A model generated the notes under the pieces. The model was given only the letters and a program-made list of their open reading frames with translations, had not been told where the DNA came from and searched no databases. A stretch of DNA of 64,000 nucleotides, taken from positions 186,001 to 250,000 of the forward strand of contig URXM01000001.1 in assembly GCA_900551855.1 (NCBI GenBank). Reading direction: 5' to 3'. A program made the position numbers and the translations under genes. The stretch comes from an uncultured Eubacteriales bacterium (GTDB taxonomy: Bacteria; Bacillota; Clostridia; Christensenellales; UBA1242). Positions 44,723-54,390 of this stretch are shown piece after piece; the first letter of the stretch is position 1, and every line of letters begins with the position of its first letter.

Positions 44723-47074
44723 ATGATATTTAAAAAATTTTTTAACAAGAATGCAGATCTCGTAAATGAGTATGCAAAAGAATTTAATGTTTTGCCTTCA
44801 ACAATGTATTTGATTTTATCAAGAGGATATTCAAGTAGAGAAGAAATTTCGGAATATTTATCCGTAGGACAACTTTTAAATCCTTTCCTTATTGGAAATA
44901 TGAAAAAGTTATGTGACCGAATACATTTGGCAAAACAAATGGGCGACAGAGTCCTTATTTTTGGCGATTATGATGTTGATGGCGTTAGTGCAACTGCCAT
45001 TATGCTTAAGACGCTCAAAAAAATTGGTATTGATGCTGATTTTTATCTGCCTAACCGTTATGTTGACGGTTATGGTTTGACATGCGATTGTATAGATAAG
45101 ATTGAAAAACAATTTGCACCTGATTTGATAATCACAGTTGACTGTGGTATTTCTTGCTATAAAGAAGTTGAATATGCAAAAGAAAAAGGCATTGAGATAA
45201 TAGTCACAGATCACCATGAGATACCAGAAATTTTGCCTGACACAATTGTTTTGAATGCAAAAATCGAAGGTCAAGAATATCCATTTAGAGAACTCTGTGG
45301 CACTGGGCTTGCTTACAAAATAAGTGAAGCGCTTTTGGGACAGAAAAAGGCTGAAGAATTTTTGCCTATTGCTGCTATTGCAACCATTGCTGACATTGTT
45401 TCTCTTACCGGTGAAAACAGAAACATTGTCAAGAGAGGACTTAGATGTTTTGACAAGTTGCCTCTTGGTTTGAGAATGCTTTTGAAAGAAAACAAGGTTT
45501 CAATTTCAAATCCTTCTTCAACAGAAATTGCTTTCAAAATTGCTCCAAAAATCAACTCTTCTGGAAGAATGGGTGATGCTGGGGACAGCTTGGCAATTTA
45601 TATGAGTGAAGATCCTGTCACTGTAAGAAAATATCTTGACAAGATAAAAAATCACAACACCAAAAGACAAGAATTGAGTGCTAAAATTATGGAAGATTGT
45701 GAAAAGGCTATTGAAAAAATGGACCTTTCAAAAACAAGAGTCATTTGTTTGGCTTCAAAAAAATGGGATCAAGGTGTTTTGGGAATTGCTTGTGCTAGAC
45801 TTGTGGAAGAATACAATAGACCAGTGTTTTTGTTCTCGCAAGTTGGGGATACATTGCACGGCTCTGGAAGAAGCATTGATGACATAAACATTCATGAATT
45901 GTTGTCTTCTTTGCAAGACATTTTGGATACTTTTGGTGGCCACACAATGGCCGCAGGGTTGACTCTTAAAAGAGCAAATTATGAAAGTTTTTGCAATCGT
46001 GTAAATGCTTTTGTTTTTGAAAAAGTGAGTGATAAAGTTTTTATTCCTATCAAATATTATGATTTGGAACTTAAAAACGAGGACATAACAGACAGATTTT
46101 TGGAAGAACTCAATTTGTTGGAGCCTTTTGGTTGTGGAAATGCTAGACCAAAGTTTAAAATCACTGCTGATAACATTGAGATTGTTCCAAGAAAATATTC
46201 TCCTGCACATTGTGATATCAAGATTGGATCATTGCAACTTGTTTATTTCAACTTTATAAAAAAATATGTTCCACTAAACTTTTCTAGATATAAATCTTTT
46301 ATATTTGAATTTCAAGGTGGAGGCAGAAATGGTGTTGTGAGTGATTTTGATGCTGGAAGCTTTATTTCTGCAAATGCTCATATGTTCACATATCCAATGC
46401 AATATCAACAACTTTTGTATAAAGACAATCGACCTTCAAAATTTTCTTATTATCCTCAGTCCGAACTTTTGAATTTTGTTGCAAGCACACAAAGCGGTGT
46501 TTTTGGGACTGCCTTTGTGGCGTATTCTGCTTATGATTTTGTCAACTTTTTGAAAGAATATTCAAAAGACAACATTTATCATGTGGGAATTTGTGATGAA
46601 AATTGTATAGGATACAACAGTGTTTTGCTTTCTCCAAAAGGCGTGAATTGGGCAAAGAATTTCAATAAGATTGTTTTCCTTTCTCCTGTGATTGATGAAG
46701 GATTTGTTGCTGAACTAAATGAAGTTTCAAAGGCAGAAATTTGTCTTCCTTTGGAAAAAGAATTTGACAAGCAAAGATTTTCTTATCTCGACCTTTCTAG
46801 AGAAACTTTTGGGAAAATTTTTAAAGCTCTTGTTGCAAGAAATTATTTGAAATATTATTCTATTTTTGATATCTATCAAAATAAAATGATTGGGAAAGTT
46901 GGATTTGATACATTTTATGTTGCGTACTTGGTTTTTGAAGAACTGGGACTGATCAAAACCGAATGTGATACTTTTATGTATATTTCGCAAAACAAAAACA
47001 TCAAAAAAGCCTTGACAGAGTCTTCGCTTTATAATAAACTTTTATTGTTGAAAAACTCTTTGGAGAAAAAATGA
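44723..47074 (+). CDS. recJ: Single-stranded-DNA-specific exonuclease RecJ
   Basis: 783 residues. RecJ degrades single-stranded DNA 5' to 3' in recombination and repair. The DHH phosphoesterase motifs are present: DYDVDGVSATA near 75, NRYVDGYGL, TVDCGI near 137, and TDHHEIP near 160; GTGLAYK near 195. The DHHA1 domain holds FGGHTMAAGLT near 410. The OB-like C-terminal region and the extra 200-residue tail resemble Gram-positive RecJ. The TGA stop overlaps the relA start (ATGA), so the two genes are translationally coupled. Confidence 0.93.
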   Translation: MIFKKFFNKNADLVNEYAKEFNVLPSTMYLILSRGYSSREEISEYLSVGQLLNPFLIGNMKKLCDRIHLAKQMGDRVLIFGDYDVDGVSATAIMLKTLKKIGIDADFYLPNRYVDGYGLTCDCIDKIEKQFAPDLIITVDCGISCYKEVEYAKEKGIEIIVTDHHEIPEILPDTIVLNAKIEGQEYPFRELCGTGLAYKISEALLGQKKAEEFLPIAAIATIADIVSLTGENRNIVKRGLRCFDKLPLGLRMLLKENKVSISNPSSTEIAFKIAPKINSSGRMGDAGDSLAIYMSEDPVTVRKYLDKIKNHNTKRQELSAKIMEDCEKAIEKMDLSKTRVICLASKKWDQGVLGIACARLVEEYNRPVFLFSQVGDTLHGSGRSIDDINIHELLSSLQDILDTFGGHTMAAGLTLKRANYESFCNRVNAFVFEKVSDKVFIPIKYYDLELKNEDITDRFLEELNLLEPFGCGNARPKFKITADNIEIVPRKYSPAHCDIKIGSLQLVYFNFIKKYVPLNFSRYKSFIFEFQGGGRNGVVSDFDAGSFISANAHMFTYPMQYQQLLYKDNRPSKFSYYPQSELLNFVASTQSGVFGTAFVAYSAYDFVNFLKEYSKDNIYHVGICDENCIGYNSVLLSPKGVNWAKNFNKIVFLSPVIDEGFVAELNEVSKAEICLPLEKEFDKQRFSYLDLSRETFGKIFKALVARNYLKYYSIFDIYQNKMIGKVGFDTFYVAYLVFEELGLIKTECDTFMYISQNKNIKKALTESSLYNKLLLLKNSLEKK

Positions 47075-49152
47075 AAGAAAAATTATTAGAAAAAATTTAC
47101 AAAGATTTTAATTTGAATGAAAAAGAAAAGAAATTTGTTGAAGAATGCCTTTCCGAAGAAATGAATTTACAGCGACTCAATATCGTTGTGGACACTATGA
47201 TCGAGTATCATATTCAGGAAGAAGTGCTTGTTGCTTACATCCTTTTTCAACGCTTTAAAATTGATGAAGAATGGGCTAACGAATACGAAAAAGCACTTAC
47301 AAAAAATCAACATCACTTGTATGAAACATTCAAAATTTTGAGAGATGTAAGAGTTTTTTCTAAAAATGGTGAAGCTGATGATATCAGAAGAATGTTTGTC
47401 GCCATCTGCCAAGATGTTAGGGTGGTTATTGTCAAATTCGCTACAATTTTATACGACTTGAAACTTATAAAAAATCCTATGTCTGATGAAGACAAGGGCT
47501 TTGTTCAAATGGTAAGTGATATTTTTGCACCTCTTGCAGAAAGGCTTGGTCTTTCTATGTTTAAGTCAGCTTTTGAGGATTATTGTTTTGAACTTTTGGA
47601 GCCAAAAGCTTATCAAGAATTGAAAAACAATGCTTTAATGAAAACAGAGGACAATCAAAAACAAATTGCAATCACTCGAAAAAAATTGGAACAGATTTTG
47701 GACGAACTTGAAATCAAGGGCGAAATTCAATCAAGGCAAAAACACTTTTACTCTGTATATAAAAAATTAGTCAAGAAAAACATCACTCTTGGTAAGGTCT
47801 ATGATTTGGTGGCAATGAGAGTCCTTGTGCCAACAGTTGAAGATTGTTATGCTGTGCTTGGAAAAATTCACGCTATTTACAAGCCAATTCAGGGAAGGGT
47901 GAAAGATTATATTGCAAACCCTAAGCCAAATGGTTATCAAAGTTTGCATACAACTATTGTTGCTGACAACAATCGTCCTTTGGAAATTCAAATAAGAACT
48001 TTTGAGATGCACAAAAATTCTGAATACGGAATTGCTGCTCACTGGATTTATAAAGAAAGAAGAGGTCAAAACAAATTTGACCAGAAGATGACTTGGTTTA
48101 GACAAATTTTGGAAAATGCCAACGAATTGTCATCTGAAGAATTTATTGAAACTTTGAAAGTTGAATTGTACGGAGAAGCAATCGTTGTTCAGACACCAAA
48201 AGGCAAAGTTTTGGAATTTCCTTTGGGAGCAACTGTTATTGACTTTGCTTATGCCATTCACTCAGAAGTTGGAAACACTTGTGTTGGAGCAAAGATAAAC
48301 GGGAAGATTGTTCCTATTTCAACAGTTTTGTCAAATGGTGATGTTGTTGAGATTTTGACAAATCAAAACAGCAAAGGACCTTCAAGAGATTGGCTTTTGC
48401 ATGTTAAGACTTCTAGTGCTAGATCAAAGATCAAAGCATTTTTCAAGAGCGAACTTAAAGACGAAAATATTAGAATCGGAAAAGCAATTTTGGAGCAGGC
48501 TGTTAAGACAAGAAATCTCAACATAACAAAAATTATGAAGGAAGAATATCTGCTTGAAATCGCAAAGAGTATGATGATTGAAAGTCTTGATGGTCTGTAT
48601 GCAGAAATCGGTGCTGGAAGTTTGTCTGTAAACAGCGTTGTAGGAAGATTGATAAATCTTTACAACAAAGAAAAGACTTTGGATCTTAAAGAGAATGTCA
48701 TTACTGTCAAGAGAAACAAAGATGGTATTTTGATTGATGGAGACAGCGGACTTTTGATAAGATATGCAGGCTGTTGCACTCCAGTCACTGGAGATGAAAT
48801 CATTGGTTATATTTCAAGAGGAAGAGGCGTGACAATTCACAGAAAAAATTGTCCAAACTTGAAATATCTTGAACCAGAGCGTTTGATTAAGGCAGAATGG
48901 CAAGACAGTCTTGTTTCTGATTTTACGGCAGTTATAAAAGTTTATGCCGACAATACAAATGCAGTAATCAATTCTTTGAACAATGCTGCAAGAGACTTGA
49001 AAAACAAACTTAAAGGATTTGGTTATAGAGAAATTAAAGGAGAACTTGTTTTTGAAATTGTTGTTCAAATCAACAACAAAACAGAAATTGACAATATTAT
49101 TAAGAGTTTTGAATCTATTAAAGATGTTAGAAAAGTATTTAGGAGTGCGTAA
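47071..49152 (+). CDS. relA: RelA/SpoT-family (p)ppGpp synthetase with degenerate HD domain
   Basis: 693 residues. Synthetase domain at about 215-340 retains RQKHFYSVYKKL, YDLVAMRVLV, RVKDYIANPKPNGYQSLHTT and LEIQIRTFEMHKNSEYGIAAHWIYK. TGS domain follows at about 365-425 (VVQTPKGKVLEFPLGATVIDFAYAIH), then the zinc/RIS region GCCTPVTGDEIIGY near 570 and a C-terminal ACT domain. The N-terminal hydrolase region has the length of an HD domain but no HD motif: the expected (L)LHDxxEDT is replaced by VAYILFQRFKIDEE. So it probably synthesises (p)ppGpp but cannot degrade it. It overlaps recJ and hemZ, forming one operon. Confidence 0.92.
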   Translation: MKEKLLEKIYKDFNLNEKEKKFVEECLSEEMNLQRLNIVVDTMIEYHIQEEVLVAYILFQRFKIDEEWANEYEKALTKNQHHLYETFKILRDVRVFSKNGEADDIRRMFVAICQDVRVVIVKFATILYDLKLIKNPMSDEDKGFVQMVSDIFAPLAERLGLSMFKSAFEDYCFELLEPKAYQELKNNALMKTEDNQKQIAITRKKLEQILDELEIKGEIQSRQKHFYSVYKKLVKKNITLGKVYDLVAMRVLVPTVEDCYAVLGKIHAIYKPIQGRVKDYIANPKPNGYQSLHTTIVADNNRPLEIQIRTFEMHKNSEYGIAAHWIYKERRGQNKFDQKMTWFRQILENANELSSEEFIETLKVELYGEAIVVQTPKGKVLEFPLGATVIDFAYAIHSEVGNTCVGAKINGKIVPISTVLSNGDVVEILTNQNSKGPSRDWLLHVKTSSARSKIKAFFKSELKDENIRIGKAILEQAVKTRNLNITKIMKEEYLLEIAKSMMIESLDGLYAEIGAGSLSVNSVVGRLINLYNKEKTLDLKENVITVKRNKDGILIDGDSGLLIRYAGCCTPVTGDEIIGYISRGRGVTIHRKNCPNLKYLEPERLIKAEWQDSLVSDFTAVIKVYADNTNAVINSLNNAARDLKNKLKGFGYREIKGELVFEIVVQINNKTEIDNIIKSFESIKDVRKVFRSA

Positions 49153-50558
49153 TGAAAATTTTGTGCAACAATATTGATTTGGAAAAGGATATGCAAGATT
49201 TGATAAATCTTTTTTACGATGAAGAAGATTGTCCTTTTTCTGTTGAGCACAATTTGAAACAAGAAAACAACAATTATGTCAGCACAATCTATATTGGTGC
49301 AGGTGATAACACAAAAACTTATGTAAAAAACTTTTCTATTGATGAAAATGCATCAGAATTGTTGAGAAAAAGTCTGTTGAAAAGATATTGCAAAAATCAC
49401 TTATATGAAGTTGTAAGTTATGTTTCAAAAAAGACTTTGCCTTGGGGATCTCTTACAGGGGTAAGACCTACAAAATTTGCAAGAGATATGGTTGAAAGAG
49501 GAGAAATAAAACCTCACCTTATTTCTGAAGTTTTGGTAAGAGATTATCATGTTAGCATTGAAAAAGCGAAACTGGTTGTGCAAATATTGAAAAATCAAAA
49601 ATGTATTATCAAAAATGATAAATTGATTGATTTGTTTATAAATATCCCTATTTGTCCTACGAGATGCAATTATTGTTCGTTCATTTCAAACGAACTTTGC
49701 ACTGTTGCAGACAAAGTGGATACATATCTTGATTGTGTTTTGAAAGAATTGGAAGCGGTAAAAAAAGTTATTGCCGATCAGTCATACATTGTCAGAACTG
49801 TTTACATTGGGGGAGGAACGCCTACTGTTTTGACAGCAGAACAGTTGGACAGACTGCTTTCTCAAATAAGTTATCCTGTTACAGAATTTACTGTTGAATG
49901 TGGGCGTGCAGACACAATTACTAGAGAGAAATTGGAAGTCTTGAAAAAATATAATGTTTCAAGAATTTCTATCAATCCTCAAACATTTTGCGAAGCAACC
50001 TTGAAAAGAATTGGAAGAAAAACAACAAACAAACAAGTTTTGGATGCATATATGCTGGCTATGGAATATGATTTTGTTGTCAATATGGATATCATTGCTG
50101 GGCTTACTGGAGAGAGATTTGGCATTTTCAAGAGAACAATAAACACTCTTTTGGAATTATATCCACAAAACATCACTGTCCACACTCTTTCTGTCAAGAA
50201 TGCTTCTCAAATTCGCGGAGAAGAGATTAAGTTTAAAGATGATGTGCCAAAAATGGTAGAATATGCTGAAAAGACTTTGATTGAAAATGGATATAAACCA
50301 TATTATCTTTACAGACAAAAACATCAAATTGCCGGACTGGAAAATGTGGGTTATTATAGAGATGACAATGTTTGCATTTTCAACATTGACAGTATGGAAG
50401 ACACTTCTTCTGTTGTTGCAATTGGTGCAGGTGCAATTTCAAAGAGAGTATATAATTTGGAAAACAGAATTGAGCGTCAACCAAACTGTAAATTTATCAA
50501 CGATTACATCTCAAGAATTGATGAGATGATTGATAAAAAAATCAAATTTTTTTCTTAG
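49152..50558 (+). CDS. hemZ: HemZ-type coproporphyrinogen dehydrogenase / radical SAM protein
   Basis: 468 residues. Radical SAM cluster CPTRCNYCSF (CxxxCxxC) at about 168-177 is preceded by a roughly 160-residue N-domain typical of HemZ, with PWGSLTGVRPTKFARD near 97. SAM-binding GGGTP near 222; the TRKRIGRKTTN and IAGL sections follow the HemN/HemW order. It probably oxidises coproporphyrinogen III without oxygen, though the HemZ function is less proven than HemN. Its start codon overlaps the relA stop (TAATG), tying it to recJ-relA. Confidence 0.9.
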   Translation: MKILCNNIDLEKDMQDLINLFYDEEDCPFSVEHNLKQENNNYVSTIYIGAGDNTKTYVKNFSIDENASELLRKSLLKRYCKNHLYEVVSYVSKKTLPWGSLTGVRPTKFARDMVERGEIKPHLISEVLVRDYHVSIEKAKLVVQILKNQKCIIKNDKLIDLFINIPICPTRCNYCSFISNELCTVADKVDTYLDCVLKELEAVKKVIADQSYIVRTVYIGGGTPTVLTAEQLDRLLSQISYPVTEFTVECGRADTITREKLEVLKKYNVSRISINPQTFCEATLKRIGRKTTNKQVLDAYMLAMEYDFVVNMDIIAGLTGERFGIFKRTINTLLELYPQNITVHTLSVKNASQIRGEEIKFKDDVPKMVEYAEKTLIENGYKPYYLYRQKHQIAGLENVGYYRDDNVCIFNIDSMEDTSSVVAIGAGAISKRVYNLENRIERQPNCKFINDYISRIDEMIDKKIKFFS

Positions 50559-50608
50559 ATTATATTATTGAATTTTAAAAATCATTTTGTAAAATATTTT
50601 TAATTTGT

Positions 50609-50620
50609 TATAATAATTAT
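50609..50620 (+). promoter_or_regulatory. -10 box abutting the InlB-repeat protein start
   Basis: Extended -10 TGTTATAAT (50606-50614) with six bases before ATG at 50621; TTGTAA 16 bases further up is a weak -35. No SD, so a leaderless mRNA is likely. Confidence 0.6.
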
Positions 50621-53600
50621 ATGAAAAAATTATTGGCAATAGTTTTTATAATGTTATGTAGTTTTTCACTCTTAGGTGGTGGAGTGTATTTGGCATGCTG
50701 TAACACGGATTTATATACTGGAAATGATTCAACTTCGGAAGAAAACAATGGGGAAAATGATCCTGATGATGGCAAAGATGACAATTTAGGACAAGATGCT
50801 ACATCAGAATTTGACTGGACTATTAGAGTTATGTGGAGAACTGGTGGTAATGATAGTTCTTATACGCTTGCACAAGCAAGTGATAATGAAGATGAGGCTG
50901 GTAAGCATGGATATTTTGGTATGCAGTGGGCTGATGAAAATTATAAATTAGGTAATTTAACAGGAAATAGATCTCAATATAAAGCAAGTGGAAGAAGCTT
51001 GACAACTGATAATAATAGTACATTTGGTGCCAAATATATGCATTATGATTATTGGAATATTTTTGCATATAGAAGACTTATAATTTTGGATTGCTATTAT
51101 AATGACTATGAAGGAACATTTTGTGGAATTCAAAAAGGAACTGAGAATTCTAACGGAAGAACATCTCAAAGTAATGGAAGATATTTTATCTATAGAAGCA
51201 ATGATGTTGAAAAAATAACAACAAATCAAAATACAGCTACAAGTGGATGCAGCACATGGCTTAAGGGTAATTTTTATTTGTTGTTTAGAAAAGATTACAG
51301 CATTTCTTTTAATAATAATGGTGGGACTGGAGGCCCATCATCCTTCACTGCATTGGCAGGGATAGGATATACCATGCCATCAACCAAACCAACAAGAACG
51401 GGCTATACTTTTTCTGGTTGGAGTAGAAGTTCACCAGGTGGAACCATATATAATCCAGGGCATGCTTTTGACGATTCTTGGGTATATTCAGATGATGAAT
51501 GGTATGCGAATTGGACAGCAAATACATACGGAGTTTCATATAATGCCAATGGTGGAAGAATTTCAAATTCTCCATCACTAGACAGTGTGACAAAAATAAG
51601 TGGCTATTCATTTAGTTTAAATAGTGATGGATATTATGAAAGTTCAAACAATGGAGTTAACAATTCCTATTCATTATGTAGAGTAAATTTCACAGCAAAT
51701 GCAGGAACGACAGTAACATTTTATGTTATCAATTATGCAGAATCGAATTATGATTTTGGAATATTTAGCAATTTAAATACGAAACTATCGTCATCATACA
51801 CGGAAGACACAAGCAATGTATACCGGAGTTTCAAGGGGTCAAGTTCATCTAGTGAGCAAACAGTGTCGTATAATATAACGAGTTCTGGGACACATTATAT
51901 TTATATAAAATATAGAAAAGATAGTTCAAATTCATCATATAATGATAGTTTGCAATTCAGAATGTATGGAAAATCTGTTACATATAACTCCACTTATAGT
52001 ACATTGCCTACACCAACAAAAACAGGCTATAACTTCATTGGCTGGTATAAAAATAGTGGCTTGACAAGCAAGGTCACATCTTCTTCAACAGTTTCAACAG
52101 CCCGACATCACACATTATATGCGAAATGGGAGATAGAGACATACACACTCACTTTATATTACGCAGGCAGAGGACAGACAAACTATACAGATTTCACAAT
52201 ATCTTCATCAAGAGGGACGGTGAGAAATAGTACAGTTGCATATCCATCGGGCTCTGATAAGGGGTATGTAGATTGCACATACTCAACAAGTTCAGTAAGT
52301 GTAACAATATCGCTAACAAATGATGCAAATTATGACTATTATATGAGAATAGGAGGCATGCCAACAACAAGCACATATACCAAACTATACACAACTTCAA
52401 ATGATTCATATACATACTATTGGACACCGACATCGAACAAACAGATAAGTATATACATATATCAACGATATACAATAACATATGATAAAAACGGCGGGAC
52501 TGGAACATTGCCGTCAACGACATACAAGAGATTTGGAACGAGTGTAACGCTCGGGACAAACAATTTGACAAAGACGAGTTACACAGCAAATGGCTGGAAT
52601 ACGAATACGACTGGAACAGGGACACACTATGCATCAGGAGGAAGTTATTCCACGAATGCAAGTGACACATTGTATGCAGATTGGACACCAAAGACATCAA
52701 CAATCAAGGTCCAAATTAGGACATCGACAGATGGGGTAAATTACACAAATTCAGCGACGGGTGGAAGTGTTTCGGTAAAATATTATTATGACAATAATAA
52801 TTCTCCAACACAATCTACAGGCACAAATGTGACAAGTTCTTCTATAACGACCGTTGCAACAAATGTATTGATAGATCAAACTGTCACATTAACTCCAAAA
52901 GCAAACAGTGGATATGTATTTGTTGGTGCGTCAACTGGAACAACAGCTCCAAATTCTGCAACTGCAGGTACAACCTTTACACCAACGACACAGAATGGGT
53001 CATATACACTTTATGTGTACTTTAAAGTTTTGTCGACAAATCAATTGAAATATGATAGTACAGAAAAGTATTGGTATTTTGAAGAGGGAGAATATCCACA
53101 GAGTTATGTTGGAACAAGCATGAATAACACATTGAATGGTGCAAGTCCAGCAGTCAGTGGAACGATAACATACAACAATGGAAGTTCAAATGTGACAATA
53201 GGAGTCTATACATACAACAGCAAGAGATATGCAAAATTGCAAGCTGGGACAACACAAACATTGAAGATGAGCGATGGAACAAGTTATACATTTACACAAG
53301 GTCAATGGTATTGGTTTGAAGTAGAACCAATCAGATGGAGAGTAAGTGACTATGGAGTGTCAAGTACTTCATATCCAAGTGGCTGGAGCACATACGGGAC
53401 ATATAAGACAAACTTTACAGTTGTGAGTGATAGAGTGCTGATGGTTGGAGCTGTAGAGAGTGATGATGTTAAAGAAGGTTGGGCATTTACAAGCAGTGAT
53501 ATGTACAGCAACATCAAAAAATTGAATCAAGCACAAACAACAACAAATTACTCTGTCAATGTTTCAAACAAACAAAGTGCTACAGGATACAAATATTATA

Positions 53601-53908
53601 AGTTTGGAAGTGCTGGACAACAAGATAAAGTTGTTGAAGTGTCACAAATTGAAGATGGTGTAAGAGTAGCATCAAAAGAAGAAATAGACGACTACTTGAC
53701 AGATTATTCAGCAAAAGCGAGTGACATGGTATGTTTCTTGCTTGGATGTGGAACAGATGACAAGGTAGAATATTGGACGAGAAACTTAGGTACAAATCTT
53801 GGCAATGGACAAGTTGTTGGAGAGAATGGAGTTTTAAATTCTTGTTGGCTTGATAGCGTGAAAGGTGTGCGTTTATCTATGACAATGGGTACAGGTAGCA
53901 GAATTTAA
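50621..53908 (+). CDS. Exported InlB B-repeat (Listeria-Bacteroides repeat) protein with DUF6273-like tail
   Basis: 1,095 residues. A signal peptide ends near GVYLACC (about residue 27) and is followed by a disordered acidic Asp/Glu/Asn linker. Listeria-Bacteroides repeats occur near 225-300 (SISFNNNGGTGG...YANW), near 450-505 (TYSTLPTPTKTGYNFIGWYKN...YAKW) and near 620-695 (YTITYDKNGGTGTLPSTT...YADW). The C-terminal part (about 900-1095: WYWFEVEPIRWRV...YWTRN) matches the DUF6273 pattern. Expected at the cell surface. Codon choice from about 51.5 to 52.7 kb uses more ATA, ACA and ACG than its neighbours, hinting at recent repeat shuffling or transfer. No LPxTG or membrane anchor at the end. 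Confidence 0.82.
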   Translation: MKKLLAIVFIMLCSFSLLGGGVYLACCNTDLYTGNDSTSEENNGENDPDDGKDDNLGQDATSEFDWTIRVMWRTGGNDSSYTLAQASDNEDEAGKHGYFGMQWADENYKLGNLTGNRSQYKASGRSLTTDNNSTFGAKYMHYDYWNIFAYRRLIILDCYYNDYEGTFCGIQKGTENSNGRTSQSNGRYFIYRSNDVEKITTNQNTATSGCSTWLKGNFYLLFRKDYSISFNNNGGTGGPSSFTALAGIGYTMPSTKPTRTGYTFSGWSRSSPGGTIYNPGHAFDDSWVYSDDEWYANWTANTYGVSYNANGGRISNSPSLDSVTKISGYSFSLNSDGYYESSNNGVNNSYSLCRVNFTANAGTTVTFYVINYAESNYDFGIFSNLNTKLSSSYTEDTSNVYRSFKGSSSSSEQTVSYNITSSGTHYIYIKYRKDSSNSSYNDSLQFRMYGKSVTYNSTYSTLPTPTKTGYNFIGWYKNSGLTSKVTSSSTVSTARHHTLYAKWEIETYTLTLYYAGRGQTNYTDFTISSSRGTVRNSTVAYPSGSDKGYVDCTYSTSSVSVTISLTNDANYDYYMRIGGMPTTSTYTKLYTTSNDSYTYYWTPTSNKQISIYIYQRYTITYDKNGGTGTLPSTTYKRFGTSVTLGTNNLTKTSYTANGWNTNTTGTGTHYASGGSYSTNASDTLYADWTPKTSTIKVQIRTSTDGVNYTNSATGGSVSVKYYYDNNNSPTQSTGTNVTSSSITTVATNVLIDQTVTLTPKANSGYVFVGASTGTTAPNSATAGTTFTPTTQNGSYTLYVYFKVLSTNQLKYDSTEKYWYFEEGEYPQSYVGTSMNNTLNGASPAVSGTITYNNGSSNVTIGVYTYNSKRYAKLQAGTTQTLKMSDGTSYTFTQGQWYWFEVEPIRWRVSDYGVSSTSYPSGWSTYGTYKTNFTVVSDRVLMVGAVESDDVKEGWAFTSSDMYSNIKKLNQAQTTTNYSVNVSNKQSATGYKYYKFGSAGQQDKVVEVSQIEDGVRVASKEEIDDYLTDYSAKASDMVCFLLGCGTDDKVEYWTRNLGTNLGNGQVVGENGVLNSCWLDSVKGVRLSMTMGTGSRI

Positions 53909-53936
53909 ACATAATCATATTTCTTTGCTAAAATCC

Positions 53937-53965
53937 TTTACTTTTTTGGCTGGCTATGTTATACT
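53937..53965 (+). promoter_or_regulatory. rpsO promoter
   Basis: TTTACT (53937-53942), 17-base spacer, extended -10 TGTTATACT (53957-53965). Confidence 0.7.
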
Positions 53966-53981
53966 TGCTCTGTCGATTAAA

Positions 53982-54028
53982 CTTAAACATAGGTTCTAGG
54001 ATACCTTCAACCTGTTTCTCTGTTTAAG
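53982..54028 (+). promoter_or_regulatory. Structured rpsO leader, candidate S15 autoregulation element
   Basis: CTTAAAC (53982-53988) pairs with GTTTAAG (54022-54028). Within it AGGTT (53991-53995) pairs with AACCT (54009-54013), and AGG-ATA-CCT (53998-54006) forms the tip. AAAC can also pair with a second GTTT at 54014-54017, giving an alternative fold. The leader lies just before the SD GGAGG. rpsO leaders bind S15 in several bacteria with unrelated structures; binding here is inference. Confidence 0.5.
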
Positions 54029-54056
54029 CGGTTTAAAAATTTTTATGGAGGAAATT

Positions 54057-54326
54057 ATGGATAAACAAAGAAAAAGTGAAATCATTTCTCAATTTAAGCA
54101 ATCTGAAAATGATACTGGTTCTGTTCAAGTTCAAATCGCTCTCTTAACTGAAAGAATTAACCATTTGACAGAACACTTGAAGACCAACAAAAATGACAAT
54201 CACTCAAGAAGAGGTCTTTTGATGATGGTCGGAAAGCGTAAAGGTTTCTTGCAATATCTTAAGGATAGAGACATTGAAGCTTACAGAAAACTTGTTAAAG
54301 AACTTAACATTAGAGAGATTAAATAG
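54057..54326 (+). CDS. rpsO: 30S ribosomal protein S15
   Basis: 89 residues from the ATG at 54057, with GGAGG eight bases ahead. An upstream in-frame ATG at 54045 lies before the SD and is not used. Typical S15: four helices, HxxxHxxxHxxDxHSRRGL-type motif ([27 protein letters not shown]) near 40-66. It binds 16S rRNA helix 22 early in 30S assembly. pnp follows after a hairpin, as in many bacteria. Confidence 0.98.
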   Translation: MDKQRKSEIISQFKQSENDTGSVQVQIALLTERINHLTEHLKTNKNDNHSRRGLLMMVGKRKGFLQYLKDRDIEAYRKLVKELNIREIK

Positions 54327-54331
54327 TTTTT

Positions 54332-54362
54332 GGGGGAGGTGTTTTTTTGCTTCCCTCTTTTT
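54332..54362 (+). terminator. Hairpin between rpsO and pnp
   Basis: GGGGGAGG (54332-54339) pairs with CTTCCCTC (54350-54357), two G-U pairs, followed by T. Possibly a partial terminator or an RNase site setting the rpsO:pnp ratio. Confidence 0.7.
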
Positions 54363-54390
54363 CATTTTGTAAATTTATTTGGAGTGTGTT

